Below, piece after piece: positions 18,333-27,794 of a stretch of DNA of 47,896 bases; the stretch's first letter is position 1, and each line of letters opens with the position of its first letter. The notes below the pieces were generated by a model. It had not been told where the DNA came from. It saw only the letters and a list, made by a program, of their open reading frames with translations, and made no database searches. Source of the DNA: Proteocatella sphenisci DSM 23131 (GTDB lineage: Bacteria; Bacillota; Clostridia; Peptostreptococcales; Filifactoraceae); assembly GCF_000423525.1 (NCBI RefSeq), contig NZ_AUID01000021.1:1-47896 (forward strand), read 5' to 3'. The position numbers were made by a program, and so were the translations under genes.

Positions 18333-19691
18333 TTATTTCGTAAATTTGCTTTTTCTCACATAGTATATAGGCAGTCCTATTACTGTAATCACAAGTCCTA
18401 TAGCTGCATTAAGTGGCTGCGTGAACAAAGTGTTTATAACTATATATGCTCCACCTGCTATTGCTATTATAGGTACGATTGGATATAGTGGCACTTTGTA
18501 TGGTCTGTGTAGATCTGGTTGTTGTTTTCTCAGTATAAATACTGATACAAATGTCATTGTATAGAATATCCAGATTACGAACATTACAAGGTCTGTAAGC
18601 TGATCAAATTTTCCTGAAAATATCATTACTACTGATATTGCTGCAAGCAGTAGTCCTGCGTTTGCTGGTGTCTGGAATTTTGGATGAAGCTTTGCAAAAA
18701 ATTCACTAAATGGCAGTTTATTTTCTTTTGCCATAGCGTATGGAATTCTCATTCCTGTCATTATATATCCGTTAAGTGCTCCAAATATTGATATAAGGAT
18801 TCCTACTGTTATTACTTTTCCACCGCTTGCTCCAAACAACACATTTGCAACGTCTGCTGCTGGTGTAGGTGTTCCTGCAAGTTCTGGCGCTGTAAGTACG
18901 AACAGATATGCAACGTTTACCAGAAGATATACTCCCATTACGAGTGTAAGTCCTCCAACTATTGCTTTCGGAAGGTCTTTACCTGGATTTTTCATCTCTC
19001 CTGCTATTGCTCCAACGTTTATCCAGCCGTCGTATGCAAACATTATCCCTATCAGTGCTGAACCAAGGCTCGTTACAAAGGGATGATCAAGTGCCGTGAT
19101 TGGTACCAGTCTTACTATACCACCACCGTCAGTCATGAGTCCTGCTATTATAATTCCAAAAAGTGGTACTAATTTACCTATAGTTGCAAGTGTCTGTATG
19201 ATTCCGCCTGTTTTTGACCCCAGTATATTCATGAATATAAGGAAGAGCATTATTGCTATTGCTATCGGGGTAATGAGTGAATCTGACAGCGTCATCAGTG
19301 ATACTGCCTGTGTTGCAAATATTATAGCCTGAGCTGCAATCGTTGCGGGGAAATATATTACTGTCTGTGCCCAGCCAAGAAGATACGCCCACACTGGTCC
19401 GTATGTTTCTTCGAGGTACGTTATCATTCCACCTGTTCTTGGTATTGCTGCTGCTATTTCTGCTACAGTAAGACCTCCACATATAGTTATGACCCCACCT
19501 ATTATCCATGCTATAAGTCCAAGTCCAGGAGCTCCTGTAGCTGTAAATACGGCTGTGGGTTTAAAAAATACTCCTGATCCTATTACCATTCCTACTACTA
19601 TTGCAAGTGCCGGAACAAGGCCAAGTGTCTTTTTAAGCTCGCCTGCAGTTGATACTTCTGCATTGTTTACTTTTGATACTTTTGATTCCAT
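18333..19691 (-). CDS. APC-family amino-acid permease (SteT/LAT-like)
   Basis: Integral membrane transporter of 452 residues with twelve hydrophobic segments. The first helix region VVGMVIGSGVFFKPTAV has the GSGIF-type motif that binds the substrate amino and carboxyl groups. Helices 2-3 carry AEIAAAIPRTGGMITYLEETYG, typical of the L-amino-acid exchanger branch that includes SteT (Ser/Thr exchange) and the LAT light chains. The start at 19691 has AAAGGAG 8 bp upstream; an in-frame upstream Met has no such site. A divergent XRE-cupin gene probably regulates it. A damaged paralogous 3' end lies at 14182-14424. The exact substrate cannot be read from the sequence. Confidence 0.85.
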   Translation of the reverse strand: MESKVSKVNNAEVSTAGELKKTLGLVPALAIVVGMVIGSGVFFKPTAVFTATGAPGLGLIAWIIGGVITICGGLTVAEIAAAIPRTGGMITYLEETYGPVWAYLLGWAQTVIYFPATIAAQAIIFATQAVSLMTLSDSLITPIAIAIMLFLIFMNILGSKTGGIIQTLATIGKLVPLFGIIIAGLMTDGGGIVRLVPITALDHPFVTSLGSALIGIMFAYDGWINVGAIAGEMKNPGKDLPKAIVGGLTLVMGVYLLVNVAYLFVLTAPELAGTPTPAADVANVLFGASGGKVITVGILISIFGALNGYIMTGMRIPYAMAKENKLPFSEFFAKLHPKFQTPANAGLLLAAISVVMIFSGKFDQLTDLVMFVIWIFYTMTFVSVFILRKQQPDLHRPYKVPLYPIVPIIAIAGGAYIVINTLFTQPLNAAIGLVITVIGLPIYYVRKSKFTK

Positions 19692-19887
19692 AAATAAATC
19701 TCCTTTATTCTGTCTAATATATTGTTTCTTTAGTACGTTATTTTGTACCGACAACGTTTTATATTATATCATGTGGTTTTGCAGTGTACAACATATTTTT
19801 ATCCGAAAAATTAGTGTATTGAGTGATGCTAATATTTGTGATAAAATTATTTATAGACATTTTTTTTACATAAAGGAGTCGACGCGT

Positions 19888-20442
19888 TTGGATAATATCA
19901 ATAAAATCATAGGAAACAATCTTAACAGGTATCGAAGAAATATGGGGCTGAGTCTGGATAAGGTTTCCGAAATGACTGGTGTCAGCAAGGGGATGATCGG
20001 CCAGATTGAACGTGGTGAGACCAATCCTTCTGTGTCTACCTTATGGAAGATATCAAGCGGACTCCATATATCTTCTACTTCGCTTTTTGAGGAAAAGCCT
20101 GAAGAACTTGTAATAATCAAGAAGGGAGACTTGCAGCACATTACTGACATGAATTCGAAATACACCATATATCCTACATTTAAATATGATCCCAGGAGGG
20201 ATTTTGAGGTCCTTATAGTGGATCTGGAGTCTGATTGTGTACACAGGTCTGAGTCTCATGGAAGCGGTGTTGATGAATACATATATGTATGTTGTGGCAG
20301 TTTTGAACTGAGTATAGATGGTCAAATCTACCTTTTGTCTGAGGGTGATTCTATCAGATTTCATGCTGATAAGGCTCACGAGTACAGAAATTCGTCATCA
20401 TCTCCTTGCTCGCTTCACTCGATTATTTATTACAACAGATAA
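19888..20442 (+). CDS. XRE-family regulator with C-terminal cupin domain
   Basis: DNA-binding protein of 184 residues. Residues 1-65 are an HTH_3 domain (LNRYRRNMGLSLDKVSEMTG, then SKGMIGQIERGETNPSVSTL); residues about 105-180 are a cupin fold (ESHGSGVDEYIYVCCG, EGDSIRFHADKAHEYRN) that probably binds a small ligand. The start is TTG at 19888 with AAAGGAG 9 bp upstream; the reading frame is open further up but without start signals. It is divergent from the APC permease, an arrangement seen for PuuR-like regulators of amine or amino-acid uptake. The 190-bp gap should hold both promoters. Confidence 0.85.
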   Translation: MDNINKIIGNNLNRYRRNMGLSLDKVSEMTGVSKGMIGQIERGETNPSVSTLWKISSGLHISSTSLFEEKPEELVIIKKGDLQHITDMNSKYTIYPTFKYDPRRDFEVLIVDLESDCVHRSESHGSGVDEYIYVCCGSFELSIDGQIYLLSEGDSIRFHADKAHEYRNSSSSPCSLHSIIYYNR

Positions 20443-20448
20443 GTTTAG

Positions 20449-20510
20449 TACAAAAACAAGAAGATATCCACAATTTTGCATAATTTTGTGGATATCTTCT
20501 TGTTTTTGTA
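20449..20510. terminator. Bidirectional terminator with a perfect 25-bp stem
   Basis: A 25-bp perfect inverted repeat (starting TACAAAAACAAG, ending CTTGTTTTTGTA) around a 12-nt loop lies between the convergent XRE and GGDEF-EAL genes, 7 bp and 14 bp from their stops. It is unusually long and perfect for an intrinsic terminator. Confidence 0.85.
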
Positions 20511-20523
20511 TATATAATATTTT

Positions 20524-23127
20524 TTACACTTCATATTTGTGATTATATATGGCTTCTGCGTCTTTTGCCTCAAGAGGTTTGCTGAAATAGTAGCCTTGTA
20601 TTGTGTCACAGTTTCCATCTTTTAGTTTTTCAACTTGTTTCAGGTCTTCTATTCCTTCTGCCACTACTTTGAGATCCAGGCCGTGTGACAGTGATATAAG
20701 GCTTTTTATAACGCTTATATCTTCAACTTCAAGGAATTTCATGCTCAGCATACGGTCAAATTTTATACAGTCTATGGGCAGGGTTGTAAGGTAGCTCAGT
20801 GATGAAAACCCTGTCCCAAAATCGTCTATGGCTATCTTTATTCCATGTGATCTAAGTTCTTTGAGTAGATATATGGTGGTGTCTTTATGCTCCAAAAATA
20901 TTCCTTCTGTTATTTCTATTGTTATCATTTGCGGATCTATTTCGTTTTCTTTGAGCAGGCTCATAAGGTAGCTCTTGTAGCCTATATCATGTATCTGGAC
21001 TGCTGAAAAGTTTATGGCCACGGGCTTTGGCTCAAGTCCTCTGTCACTCCATGTTTTCATCTGTTCTATGGCCATTCTGGTAACAAGTCTGCCTATTGGT
21101 ATTATGGTCCCATTTTCTTCTGCTACTGGTATAAATTCTCCAGGTGATATATTGTGATTTTTCAGTCTCACAAGGGCTTCAAATCCAACTATTTCCCCAG
21201 TTTTTAATTCTACCTGGGGCTGATAGAGTATCTTGAATGCTTCTGATTCTATGGCTTCACTCAAGATTTTCTTTATCTCCATGTTCCTTTTAAGGTTTTG
21301 TGCCATTGGTATGTTAAAAAAGGCGTAGTTGTTCTTGCCAGAGTTTTTCACTGTGTACATGGCAATATCTGCATACATCATGAGTTCATCTACGTCTGAG
21401 CTGTCTTTAGGAAATACTGATACCCCTACACTAATCTCTATTTTTATCTTGTTTTGCTCTATCTCAAATTCTTTTTCCATCGCTACGAATATATTGAGTA
21501 TATAGCTTACAAGGTCGTGAATGTCATCTTTGTATTCATAGAGTATGAGAAATTCGTCTCCTCCAAATCTTGATACGAAGGTTAGTTTATCAGATATCTC
21601 AGTCAGTCTTTGAGCTACTGTGCTTATTACCTTATCTCCATACATATGGCCCATGGAATCGTTTATTCCTTTGAAATCATCTATGTCTATTAGGATTACT
21701 CCACCCTTTGCCCCTGAATTTATAACTTCCTGGAGTTTTTCATTGAATCTGATTCTGTTTGGAAGCTTTGTCATAATGTCATTATGTGCAAGAAAGTGTA
21801 TGTGCTCATTTTGTGTTTTTATTTTTTCCACATATTTATTGACTCTTCCAAGAAGATCGTTTACAGAGTCTGCTACTCTTGAAAATGGGTTTTCTTTTGA
21901 CATTGTGAGCTTGTTTAATCCACTTTCGCTGATATCTATATTCTTGATTTGAAGATCCATATCATAAATATTGTTTTTCAACTCGGTAAAGTTTTTTTGC
22001 ATTCCACTCATTGCTCTGGATATTTCCCCTATTTCATCCTTCCTTATATTGTATTCTTCGAGACTGCGATTTTCGTAATCTTCGAAGTCAAAAGATGACA
22101 TCTTGTTTATCATTTTTGATATTTTAAGTATGGGTTTTGTTATATAGCCTGAAAGGAATATTATTATAAATACTGTTATGAGTATTATCGAGGTGATTGT
22201 GATTATCAAAAAGCTTACCCATCTGGTTACTTCATCCATTACTTCGCTTTTGTCTATTACTGATATATATTTCCAGCCACTGTAAGGGGATTCATATGTG
22301 CTTATTACCTTTGTGCTTGTTCCCGATTCTCCTTTAAACTCACTTTCATAAAAATCTCCGTCTACACTCCTATATTCTCCATACACCTGAGGAAGGACTT
22401 CTGATGATTGTTTCATAAGCCAGTCTGGATTTGCGGGCGAGTTTATAAAGACTCCTTCGCTGCTAAGTATGCTCACATATCCGGTTTTCCCGTATTTTGT
22501 CATTTTAAGGCTTGATATGAATTTTTCTATGTTTATGGTCAGGCTAATTACACCGACCGTCTTTCCTTCATTTATTACTCTTTTGTCAACGCTTACCACT
22601 ATCTCGCCACTAACTTTTGTAAGGTAGGGTTCTGATATGGATACCCCTTCTTTTTCCAGGGCATTTTTGTACCAGTCTCTACTTCTTGGGTCGTATGACT
22701 CTTTTGGATTGAACTGCGGATATTCAACATAACCTCCATCTGAAGTCCCAAATGATATGAAGGTGATATTTTCGTTATTCTCTGTTATATTTTTGAATAA
22801 GTCATAGATTTCTTTTTCTTTTTGGGATGGTTCCTGAGAGAGAATTTGAGGTGAAAATTCTGTATATTTTTTTATACTGCCGCTTGCTGTCATAAGTCTT
22901 TCTTCTTGTGAAACCGCACCGACAATGCCTTCCATATTTTTCAAAATTACTCCATCAACATAAACTGCCATCTGCTCAAGCATGATTTTGTTGTTATCTA
23001 AATTGTTTTTGTACATCCAGTTTCTTGAACTGTCAACAATATAAATGCTTCCTATGAGACTTGGTATCATTCCTCCCAGTATTATTCCTGCTATTAATTT
23101 TCTTCTTATGGAACTGTTTTTAAACAT
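20524..23127 (-). CDS. dCache-HAMP-GGDEF-EAL cyclic-di-GMP enzyme
   Basis: Membrane protein of 867 residues. A transmembrane helix near 9-29 is followed by an extracellular dCache sensor (about 35-300; YDPRSRDWYKNALE is typical and often binds amino acids or amines), a second helix near 305-327 and a HAMP segment. The GGDEF domain (about 440-600) has an intact RFGGDEF, so diguanylate cyclase activity is expected; the RxxD inhibitory site is absent. The EAL domain (about 615-860) has FEALVRL, NFSA, EITEG, DDFGTGFSSL and VAEGIED, all residues needed for phosphodiesterase activity. Which activity dominates is unknown. It is transcribed alone, divergent from the sigma-54-controlled antiporter. 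Confidence 0.9.
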   Translation of the reverse strand: MFKNSSIRRKLIAGIILGGMIPSLIGSIYIVDSSRNWMYKNNLDNNKIMLEQMAVYVDGVILKNMEGIVGAVSQEERLMTASGSIKKYTEFSPQILSQEPSQKEKEIYDLFKNITENNENITFISFGTSDGGYVEYPQFNPKESYDPRSRDWYKNALEKEGVSISEPYLTKVSGEIVVSVDKRVINEGKTVGVISLTINIEKFISSLKMTKYGKTGYVSILSSEGVFINSPANPDWLMKQSSEVLPQVYGEYRSVDGDFYESEFKGESGTSTKVISTYESPYSGWKYISVIDKSEVMDEVTRWVSFLIITITSIILITVFIIIFLSGYITKPILKISKMINKMSSFDFEDYENRSLEEYNIRKDEIGEISRAMSGMQKNFTELKNNIYDMDLQIKNIDISESGLNKLTMSKENPFSRVADSVNDLLGRVNKYVEKIKTQNEHIHFLAHNDIMTKLPNRIRFNEKLQEVINSGAKGGVILIDIDDFKGINDSMGHMYGDKVISTVAQRLTEISDKLTFVSRFGGDEFLILYEYKDDIHDLVSYILNIFVAMEKEFEIEQNKIKIEISVGVSVFPKDSSDVDELMMYADIAMYTVKNSGKNNYAFFNIPMAQNLKRNMEIKKILSEAIESEAFKILYQPQVELKTGEIVGFEALVRLKNHNISPGEFIPVAEENGTIIPIGRLVTRMAIEQMKTWSDRGLEPKPVAINFSAVQIHDIGYKSYLMSLLKENEIDPQMITIEITEGIFLEHKDTTIYLLKELRSHGIKIAIDDFGTGFSSLSYLTTLPIDCIKFDRMLSMKFLEVEDISVIKSLISLSHGLDLKVVAEGIEDLKQVEKLKDGNCDTIQGYYFSKPLEAKDAEAIYNHKYEV

Positions 23128-23237
23128 CTAACACCTGCTTCTATGTTGATTTCTAATTTTTTATCATCATAGAAGTACTATCGACAATTTTATAAAATAG
23201 TTTAAGATATTGTGAGTAATTGTTGATAATTATTTTA

Positions 23238-23288
23238 TTGCCACATTGGGGTTGATTGCTGTGGCAATTTGTCATCTACTCTTGTCAA
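23238..23288 (+). promoter_or_regulatory. Candidate activator sites upstream of the nhaC-type gene
   Basis: TTGCCACA (23238-23245) and TGTGGCAA (23260-23267) form an inverted repeat, followed by TTGTCA at 23269 and TTGTCAA at 23282. The same TTGnCA/TGnCAA halves occur at 30207-30306 near the sigma-54 activator gene, so they are likely its enhancer sites. Confidence 0.6.
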
Positions 23289-23298
23289 TTGTGCCTTT

Positions 23299-23315
23299 TT
23301 GGCACGATTAATGCT
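23299..23315 (+). promoter_or_regulatory. Sigma-54 (-24/-12) promoter for the antiporter gene
   Basis: TTGGCACGATTAATGCT has GG and GC separated by exactly 10 bp, fitting TGGCACG-N4-TTGC. Transcription would start near 23326, leaving a short leader with AAAGGAGG before the ATG at 23351. The core GGCACGATTAATGC is identical to that at 30064-30080. Confidence 0.85.
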
Positions 23316-23350
23316 TATATATAGTAAAAATACAAAGGAGGAAAAAAATT

Positions 23351-24982
23351 ATGGATGTTTCTTATGGAATCTTATGCCTGCTTCCACCCGTGGTTGCAAT
23401 ATCTCTTTGCTTTATCACAAAGCAGGTTCTTATTTCACTTTTTGCTGGACTTTTTACTGGGGCTCTTGTTATTTCGGGATGGAACCCCATAGCTGGAGTT
23501 GGATATTCACTGGCGGTCATTATTGAAAACATGACGGACCCGTCTAATGCTATGCTGCTTTTATTTACCATGTTTATGGGAGTTGGTATTTCTTTTATAT
23601 GGAGACTGGGCGGAAGTTTTGCACTTGCTGAGGCTGCTAAAAAGAGGTTCAAGACTCGACGCTCTGTATGTCTTGCTACATGGGGACTTGGAATGGGAAC
23701 GTCTATAAATGACTGTCTTGTTGCCGCGGTTGACGGAAACGTATTTCGTGATATCTGCCGTGAATACAGGATTTCATCTGAAAAGTTTTCTTATGTACTG
23801 GATTCTACTGCGGCTCCAGCGGCTGCTATATTTATTTCTGACTGGATAGCCTATCAGATAGGAATGATAGGTCAGGGACTCGACGTTGCCGGAATAACCG
23901 AGATACAACCTGTTGCTGCCTACATAAGAAGTATACCCTTTAACATGTATTCGATTCTTACCCTTATATTTGTAGGAATCCTTATGTATACAGGAAAAGA
24001 TTACGGACCAATGCTTAAGGCTGAGATGAGATGCATGACTACAGGAAAATTTACGAGAGACGGCGCAAACCCTATGCTTAATGTTGGTTCTGACCTTGGT
24101 GAACCAAAAAAGACAAAGCCCATGATAAAATCATTTGTGCTTCCTATAGTGCTTTCACTTGCCACTATATTAATTGGTATATACTGGACTGGAAGAGAAG
24201 CTGCACCCCAGGGCATAATGGCAGTTCTTGAGACGTGTGATGCAAGGTCTGCTCTGCTATGGGGTTCTTTTGTAATGGCTCTTACTGGAATTGTAATCGC
24301 TCTTTCAAGCAAAATAATGAATTTTGATGAAACTATGACATGTATAGTTGATGGATTTAAGCTCATGGTACTTACCGGTGCCATCCTTATAATGGCGTGG
24401 TCTCTTGGATCTATAACAAAGGAACTTGGACTGGCTCAGTATGTTATTCATCTGATTGGTGACAATATCCCCTTTGGACTGCTTCCACCGCTTATACTTC
24501 TTCTTTCTATTGGAGTTGCTTTTGCAACTGGTACTTCATGGGGAACTATGGCTATAATGACTCCACTCGCTATACCTCTTGCTTATTCGCTTACTGGAGA
24601 TGTAAACGTTGCCATAGCAATGTCTGGCGCAGTGCTTTCTGGAGCTATACTTGGAGATCATGCTTCTCCTGTATCTGATACAACTGTTATGGCTTCCATA
24701 TTTTCAGGGGCTGACCATATAGATCACGTACAGACTCAACTTCCTTATGCACTTACCGTTGGTGGTGTCATAGCTGTGCTTTACACTATATATGGATTTA
24801 CAAGAGTGAGTCCTTTTGTACTTCTTCCTATTGGAGTTGCAATTCTAGTTGTACTCCAAAACGTTCTTCACAAGTACTATATAAAGAAATATGATATGGA
24901 TGAAGATTATGCGAATTCTATGATCAAAGATATTGTAGAACACAATTTCCAGGATATAGAAGATTCTGAAGCGCAGGTTTAA
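23351..24982 (+). CDS. NhaC-family Na+/H+ antiporter-type transporter
   Basis: Polytopic membrane protein of 543 residues with about twelve segments. The repeated helix motifs GTSINDCLVAAVDG and GTSWGTMAIMTPLAIPL and the downstream GAVLSGAILGDHASPVSDTT, with GDxxSP, mark the NhaC/YuiF ion-transporter superfamily. Members exchange Na+ for H+ or for organic substrates, and several beside amino-acid genes are probably uptake or exchange systems. It is a single-gene unit driven by a sigma-54 promoter of the same sequence as that of the neighbouring SDR-gcvP-like operon, so it probably moves that pathway's substrate, product or coupling ion. AAAGGAGG precedes the ATG. Confidence 0.85.
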   Translation: MDVSYGILCLLPPVVAISLCFITKQVLISLFAGLFTGALVISGWNPIAGVGYSLAVIIENMTDPSNAMLLLFTMFMGVGISFIWRLGGSFALAEAAKKRFKTRRSVCLATWGLGMGTSINDCLVAAVDGNVFRDICREYRISSEKFSYVLDSTAAPAAAIFISDWIAYQIGMIGQGLDVAGITEIQPVAAYIRSIPFNMYSILTLIFVGILMYTGKDYGPMLKAEMRCMTTGKFTRDGANPMLNVGSDLGEPKKTKPMIKSFVLPIVLSLATILIGIYWTGREAAPQGIMAVLETCDARSALLWGSFVMALTGIVIALSSKIMNFDETMTCIVDGFKLMVLTGAILIMAWSLGSITKELGLAQYVIHLIGDNIPFGLLPPLILLLSIGVAFATGTSWGTMAIMTPLAIPLAYSLTGDVNVAIAMSGAVLSGAILGDHASPVSDTTVMASIFSGADHIDHVQTQLPYALTVGGVIAVLYTIYGFTRVSPFVLLPIGVAILVVLQNVLHKYYIKKYDMDEDYANSMIKDIVEHNFQDIEDSEAQV

Positions 24983-24992
24983 TCCTTAAAGT

Positions 24993-25043
24993 AAAACCCC
25001 TGATATCAAAAGGAACATGTGATCCTTTGATATCAGGGGTTTT
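24993..25043. terminator. Bidirectional terminator between convergent genes
   Basis: AAAACCCCTGATATCAAAAGGA-type left arm and TCCTTTGATATCAGGGG right arm form a stem of about 20 bp with one bulged A and an 8-nt loop, with A- and T-runs on the two sides. It ends the antiporter transcript and reaches the stop codon of the COG3199 gene. Confidence 0.85.
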
Positions 25044-26153
25044 TTATTCTGCTTTGTAAATGACATATTCTTTGTAGCCTGTAACTACGTTCATGTATCC
25101 CCCGAATTTTTCGTCGGTAGCCTTGTCTCCTGTATCTAATATAAATGCTCTGCCTCTAATCTCTGCCAGCTTGTTTTTTGATGCCATGACGATTATGTTT
25201 TTTTTCTCGATGTGCATTAAAATCCTGCTGCTTATCTGCTGATTACCTCTGCCCAGGATTATTCCCTGACCTCCAATTGGGGTAAGGATGAGCTTTATTT
25301 TCTGAGCTGGAAATTTATCCATTAGCTCCAGTATTCCTTGTTCTGAAAGGTCCTGTGCAATGAGGTTTTTGTTCATCACTGCATCTATTCCTATCAGTGT
25401 GTATGGAAGCTCAAGAGTCTTCATTATATAGCTTGTCGTGGATCCTGGTCCCACCAGATATATAACGTCTTGCTCCATGAAATCCGTTATATCCCAGGCC
25501 ATGGACTGCTGATTAGCTGCTTCTGATGGAAGGCTCCCTGATTTTTTGCCCTGGAGCAGCTTGTTGTCAAAAGGCACCGTCATATATCCGTAGAGTTTTG
25601 ATGATACAGTCCCTGCCCGGTAGAGTTCTTCGTCTATATCCATTACTTCTGCAAGTCTTGTGCCTCTTAGTTCTCCTAAGATAAACTTTCTCAGCAGCTG
25701 ACCTGCATATTCGGGTTTTTGTGAAAATACTGCGGAGTGAATCTTCACTCCAGCTGGTATTCCAACTACTACAATCTGGTCCTGTATTATATCTAGTATG
25801 TCTCTTGCGGTACCGTCCCCACCTGCAAAAATGATTGCGTCTACCTCATTTTTTAAAAATTCCCGGCAGAGATTTCTGGTGTCTTGTGCATTGTTTTGCG
25901 CCTCTATGTTTATTAGCTCTGGAGAAAGTCCTGCCAAAAGCGCTTCATCCTCACCAAGCGCTCCACTTCCGCAAAGGATTGAAAACTCTGATTTTATTTC
26001 TGTAAGAATCTCAAGGGCCTTGACTGCTCTGCCTGGAGAGTTTGGTTTTGCTCCTCTTTTAAGGGCCTCTTCAAGCATCCCGTCTGTGCCTTTGAGCCCT
26101 GTGCTGCCACCCATTCCTGCTATTGGGTTTACTATAAGGCCTATTTTTTTCAA
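25044..26153 (-). CDS. ATP-NAD kinase-like protein (COG3199/AcoX family)
   Basis: Cytosolic protein of 369 residues. The N-terminal LKKIGLIVNPIAGMGG and the nucleotide motif IFAGGDGTARDILD near residue 113 are those of the NAD-kinase/diacylglycerol-kinase fold; the C-terminal part is the extra domain of COG3199 proteins. AcoX of acetoin operons belongs to the same group, and none has a firmly known reaction; supply of NADP+ or phosphorylation of a pathway intermediate are options. The TTG at 26153 is preferred: AAAGGAG lies 7 bp upstream and VNPIAG then falls at the usual place. It is the last gene of the sigma-54 operon, 83 bp after the gcvPB-like gene. Confidence 0.8.
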   Translation of the reverse strand: MKKIGLIVNPIAGMGGSTGLKGTDGMLEEALKRGAKPNSPGRAVKALEILTEIKSEFSILCGSGALGEDEALLAGLSPELINIEAQNNAQDTRNLCREFLKNEVDAIIFAGGDGTARDILDIIQDQIVVVGIPAGVKIHSAVFSQKPEYAGQLLRKFILGELRGTRLAEVMDIDEELYRAGTVSSKLYGYMTVPFDNKLLQGKKSGSLPSEAANQQSMAWDITDFMEQDVIYLVGPGSTTSYIMKTLELPYTLIGIDAVMNKNLIAQDLSEQGILELMDKFPAQKIKLILTPIGGQGIILGRGNQQISSRILMHIEKKNIIVMASKNKLAEIRGRAFILDTGDKATDEKFGGYMNVVTGYKEYVIYKAE

Positions 26154-26236
26154 TGTAAAATCTCCTTTTTGGATAAACAAAAGACATAGACTTTGCTATG
26201 CCGTTTGTTTTTATTTGTTTATTTTATCTGCATTTT

Positions 26237-27793
26237 TTATTTATACTTTTTATTGTAGCTTCTCCATGTGATTGCCCATTTTTGTGGATCGTCCATGCCT
26301 GATTCATCTACCTGATGCGATACACTTCGGTGTGGTGCATCTTTGAATATCTCTGGATTTTCGTATGCTTCGGTCAATACATGCTTTAATATTGCAACGT
26401 ATTCATCTATATCCGCCTTTGAAGGAGACTCTGTAGGCTCAAGTGTTGCCGGCTCTGGAATATGATAAGGGTGATGGCTTGTCCAGTAATGGGTTCCAAA
26501 ATCCATCATTCTTCTTTGTATATCTCCTGTGCTTATTCCTGTATCATCAAACATCTTTTCAAGTGTGTATCTTACCTGCTCTATACGCTGTTTTCCTTCT
26601 ATATATGGTGCGTCTACGCAGTCGATTTCCATAAGTTTCCTGAACATATAGTTGTTGTTCAGCACAGCTACTTTTGCAACTTCGTAAAGTCCTTCTGCTC
26701 CAAGAGTTCTGATCCAGGTATATGCTTTAAGTACAACCGGTGCCACTCCACTGAAACTTCTTATTTTTCCTATGGAGTCTGGGCGATCGTAATCGAGGAT
26801 GTATGATTTTCCGTCAAATTCTACTACCGGTGCAGGCAGGAATTTTTCTATTTCTTTTGTTACTCCAAGCGCTCCACATGCCGGTCCACCGCATCCATGA
26901 GGGGTTGAGAAGGTCTTGTGAAGGTTGAAGAAACACATGTCAAATCCCGCTTCTTTTGCTCTTGTAACTCCAAGAAGTCCATTTGCATTTGCCTGATCGT
27001 AACAGCAAAGTCCGCCGTTTTCATGTACAAGTTTTGTGAATTCGAGAATGTTTTTGTTGTATACTCCAGTGTCTTCTGGGTTTGCTACAAAGAAACCTGC
27101 TGTACGCTCTGATACTGCTTCTTTGAAGGCTTCCAGATCTGGATATCCGTCTTTGTCAGGGTAGATGTACTTTATCTTGTATCCTGCCACTGCCGGAGCT
27201 GCTGCATCCGATGGATGTGAATATATGGTTGTTATAATCTCGTCCTTTATACCTGCATTTCCATTTTTTTCATGATATGCTCTAACCAGGGCAGCCATTG
27301 CATATATTGCCTGGCTTCCTCCTGATGGCTGGAATGTAAATCTGTCCATACCTGATATTGCCTGAAGGGATTTGTCCATCTTGTAAAAAACTTCTAGGAT
27401 TCCCTGTGTTGTTGATGGATCCTGCTCTGGATGAAGCTCTGTCATCTTTGAGCTTCTTGCTATTACTTCATTTATTTTAGGACTGTATTTTACAGTACAT
27501 GTACCCTGGCCTATCTCAAGGTTTACGTCTGCTCCAAGTGTTTCCTGTGAAAGTCTTGTATAGTGTCTAAGTACTCTGTGCTGTGCAACTTCAGGAAGAG
27601 CCGGTGCCTGTTTTCTCCTCAGATTTTCTGGTATTGCAGATACTGCATCACCTACCTGTGATTCTATTTCACGTCCTGGTCCTGGTACGATTATACCTCT
27701 TTCGCCGGGAGTGCTCAGTTCAAATATTATCGGCTCGTCCCATTTTGCCTGATGAAAGTCCCTTACTATGTTGCTTCTGTCTATTTTTTTCAT
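26237..27793 (-). CDS. Divergent glycine dehydrogenase (decarboxylating) subunit 2-like PLP enzyme
   Basis: Fold-type-I PLP protein of 518 residues, homologous over its full length to GcvPB (normally 480-520). The Schiff-base lysine is in NLHKTFSTPHG (about residue 293) and DYDRPDSIGKIRSFSG and LEPTESPSK match the family. Positions that shape the glycine site differ: the usual AHGTNPA loop reads SHPSDAAAP, NPNTLG reads NPEDTG, YYDGANLN reads CYDQANAN and HGGGGPGAG reads HGCGGPACG. It starts 1 bp after the subunit-1-like gene, so a heterodimer is expected. Without gcvT or gcvH nearby and with these changes, a related substrate (another amino acid, or a different acceptor) is plausible; plain glycine decarboxylation is not excluded. 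Confidence 0.8.
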   Translation of the reverse strand: MKKIDRSNIVRDFHQAKWDEPIIFELSTPGERGIIVPGPGREIESQVGDAVSAIPENLRRKQAPALPEVAQHRVLRHYTRLSQETLGADVNLEIGQGTCTVKYSPKINEVIARSSKMTELHPEQDPSTTQGILEVFYKMDKSLQAISGMDRFTFQPSGGSQAIYAMAALVRAYHEKNGNAGIKDEIITTIYSHPSDAAAPAVAGYKIKYIYPDKDGYPDLEAFKEAVSERTAGFFVANPEDTGVYNKNILEFTKLVHENGGLCCYDQANANGLLGVTRAKEAGFDMCFFNLHKTFSTPHGCGGPACGALGVTKEIEKFLPAPVVEFDGKSYILDYDRPDSIGKIRSFSGVAPVVLKAYTWIRTLGAEGLYEVAKVAVLNNNYMFRKLMEIDCVDAPYIEGKQRIEQVRYTLEKMFDDTGISTGDIQRRMMDFGTHYWTSHHPYHIPEPATLEPTESPSKADIDEYVAILKHVLTEAYENPEIFKDAPHRSVSHQVDESGMDDPQKWAITWRSYNKKYK

Positions 27794-27794
27794 T

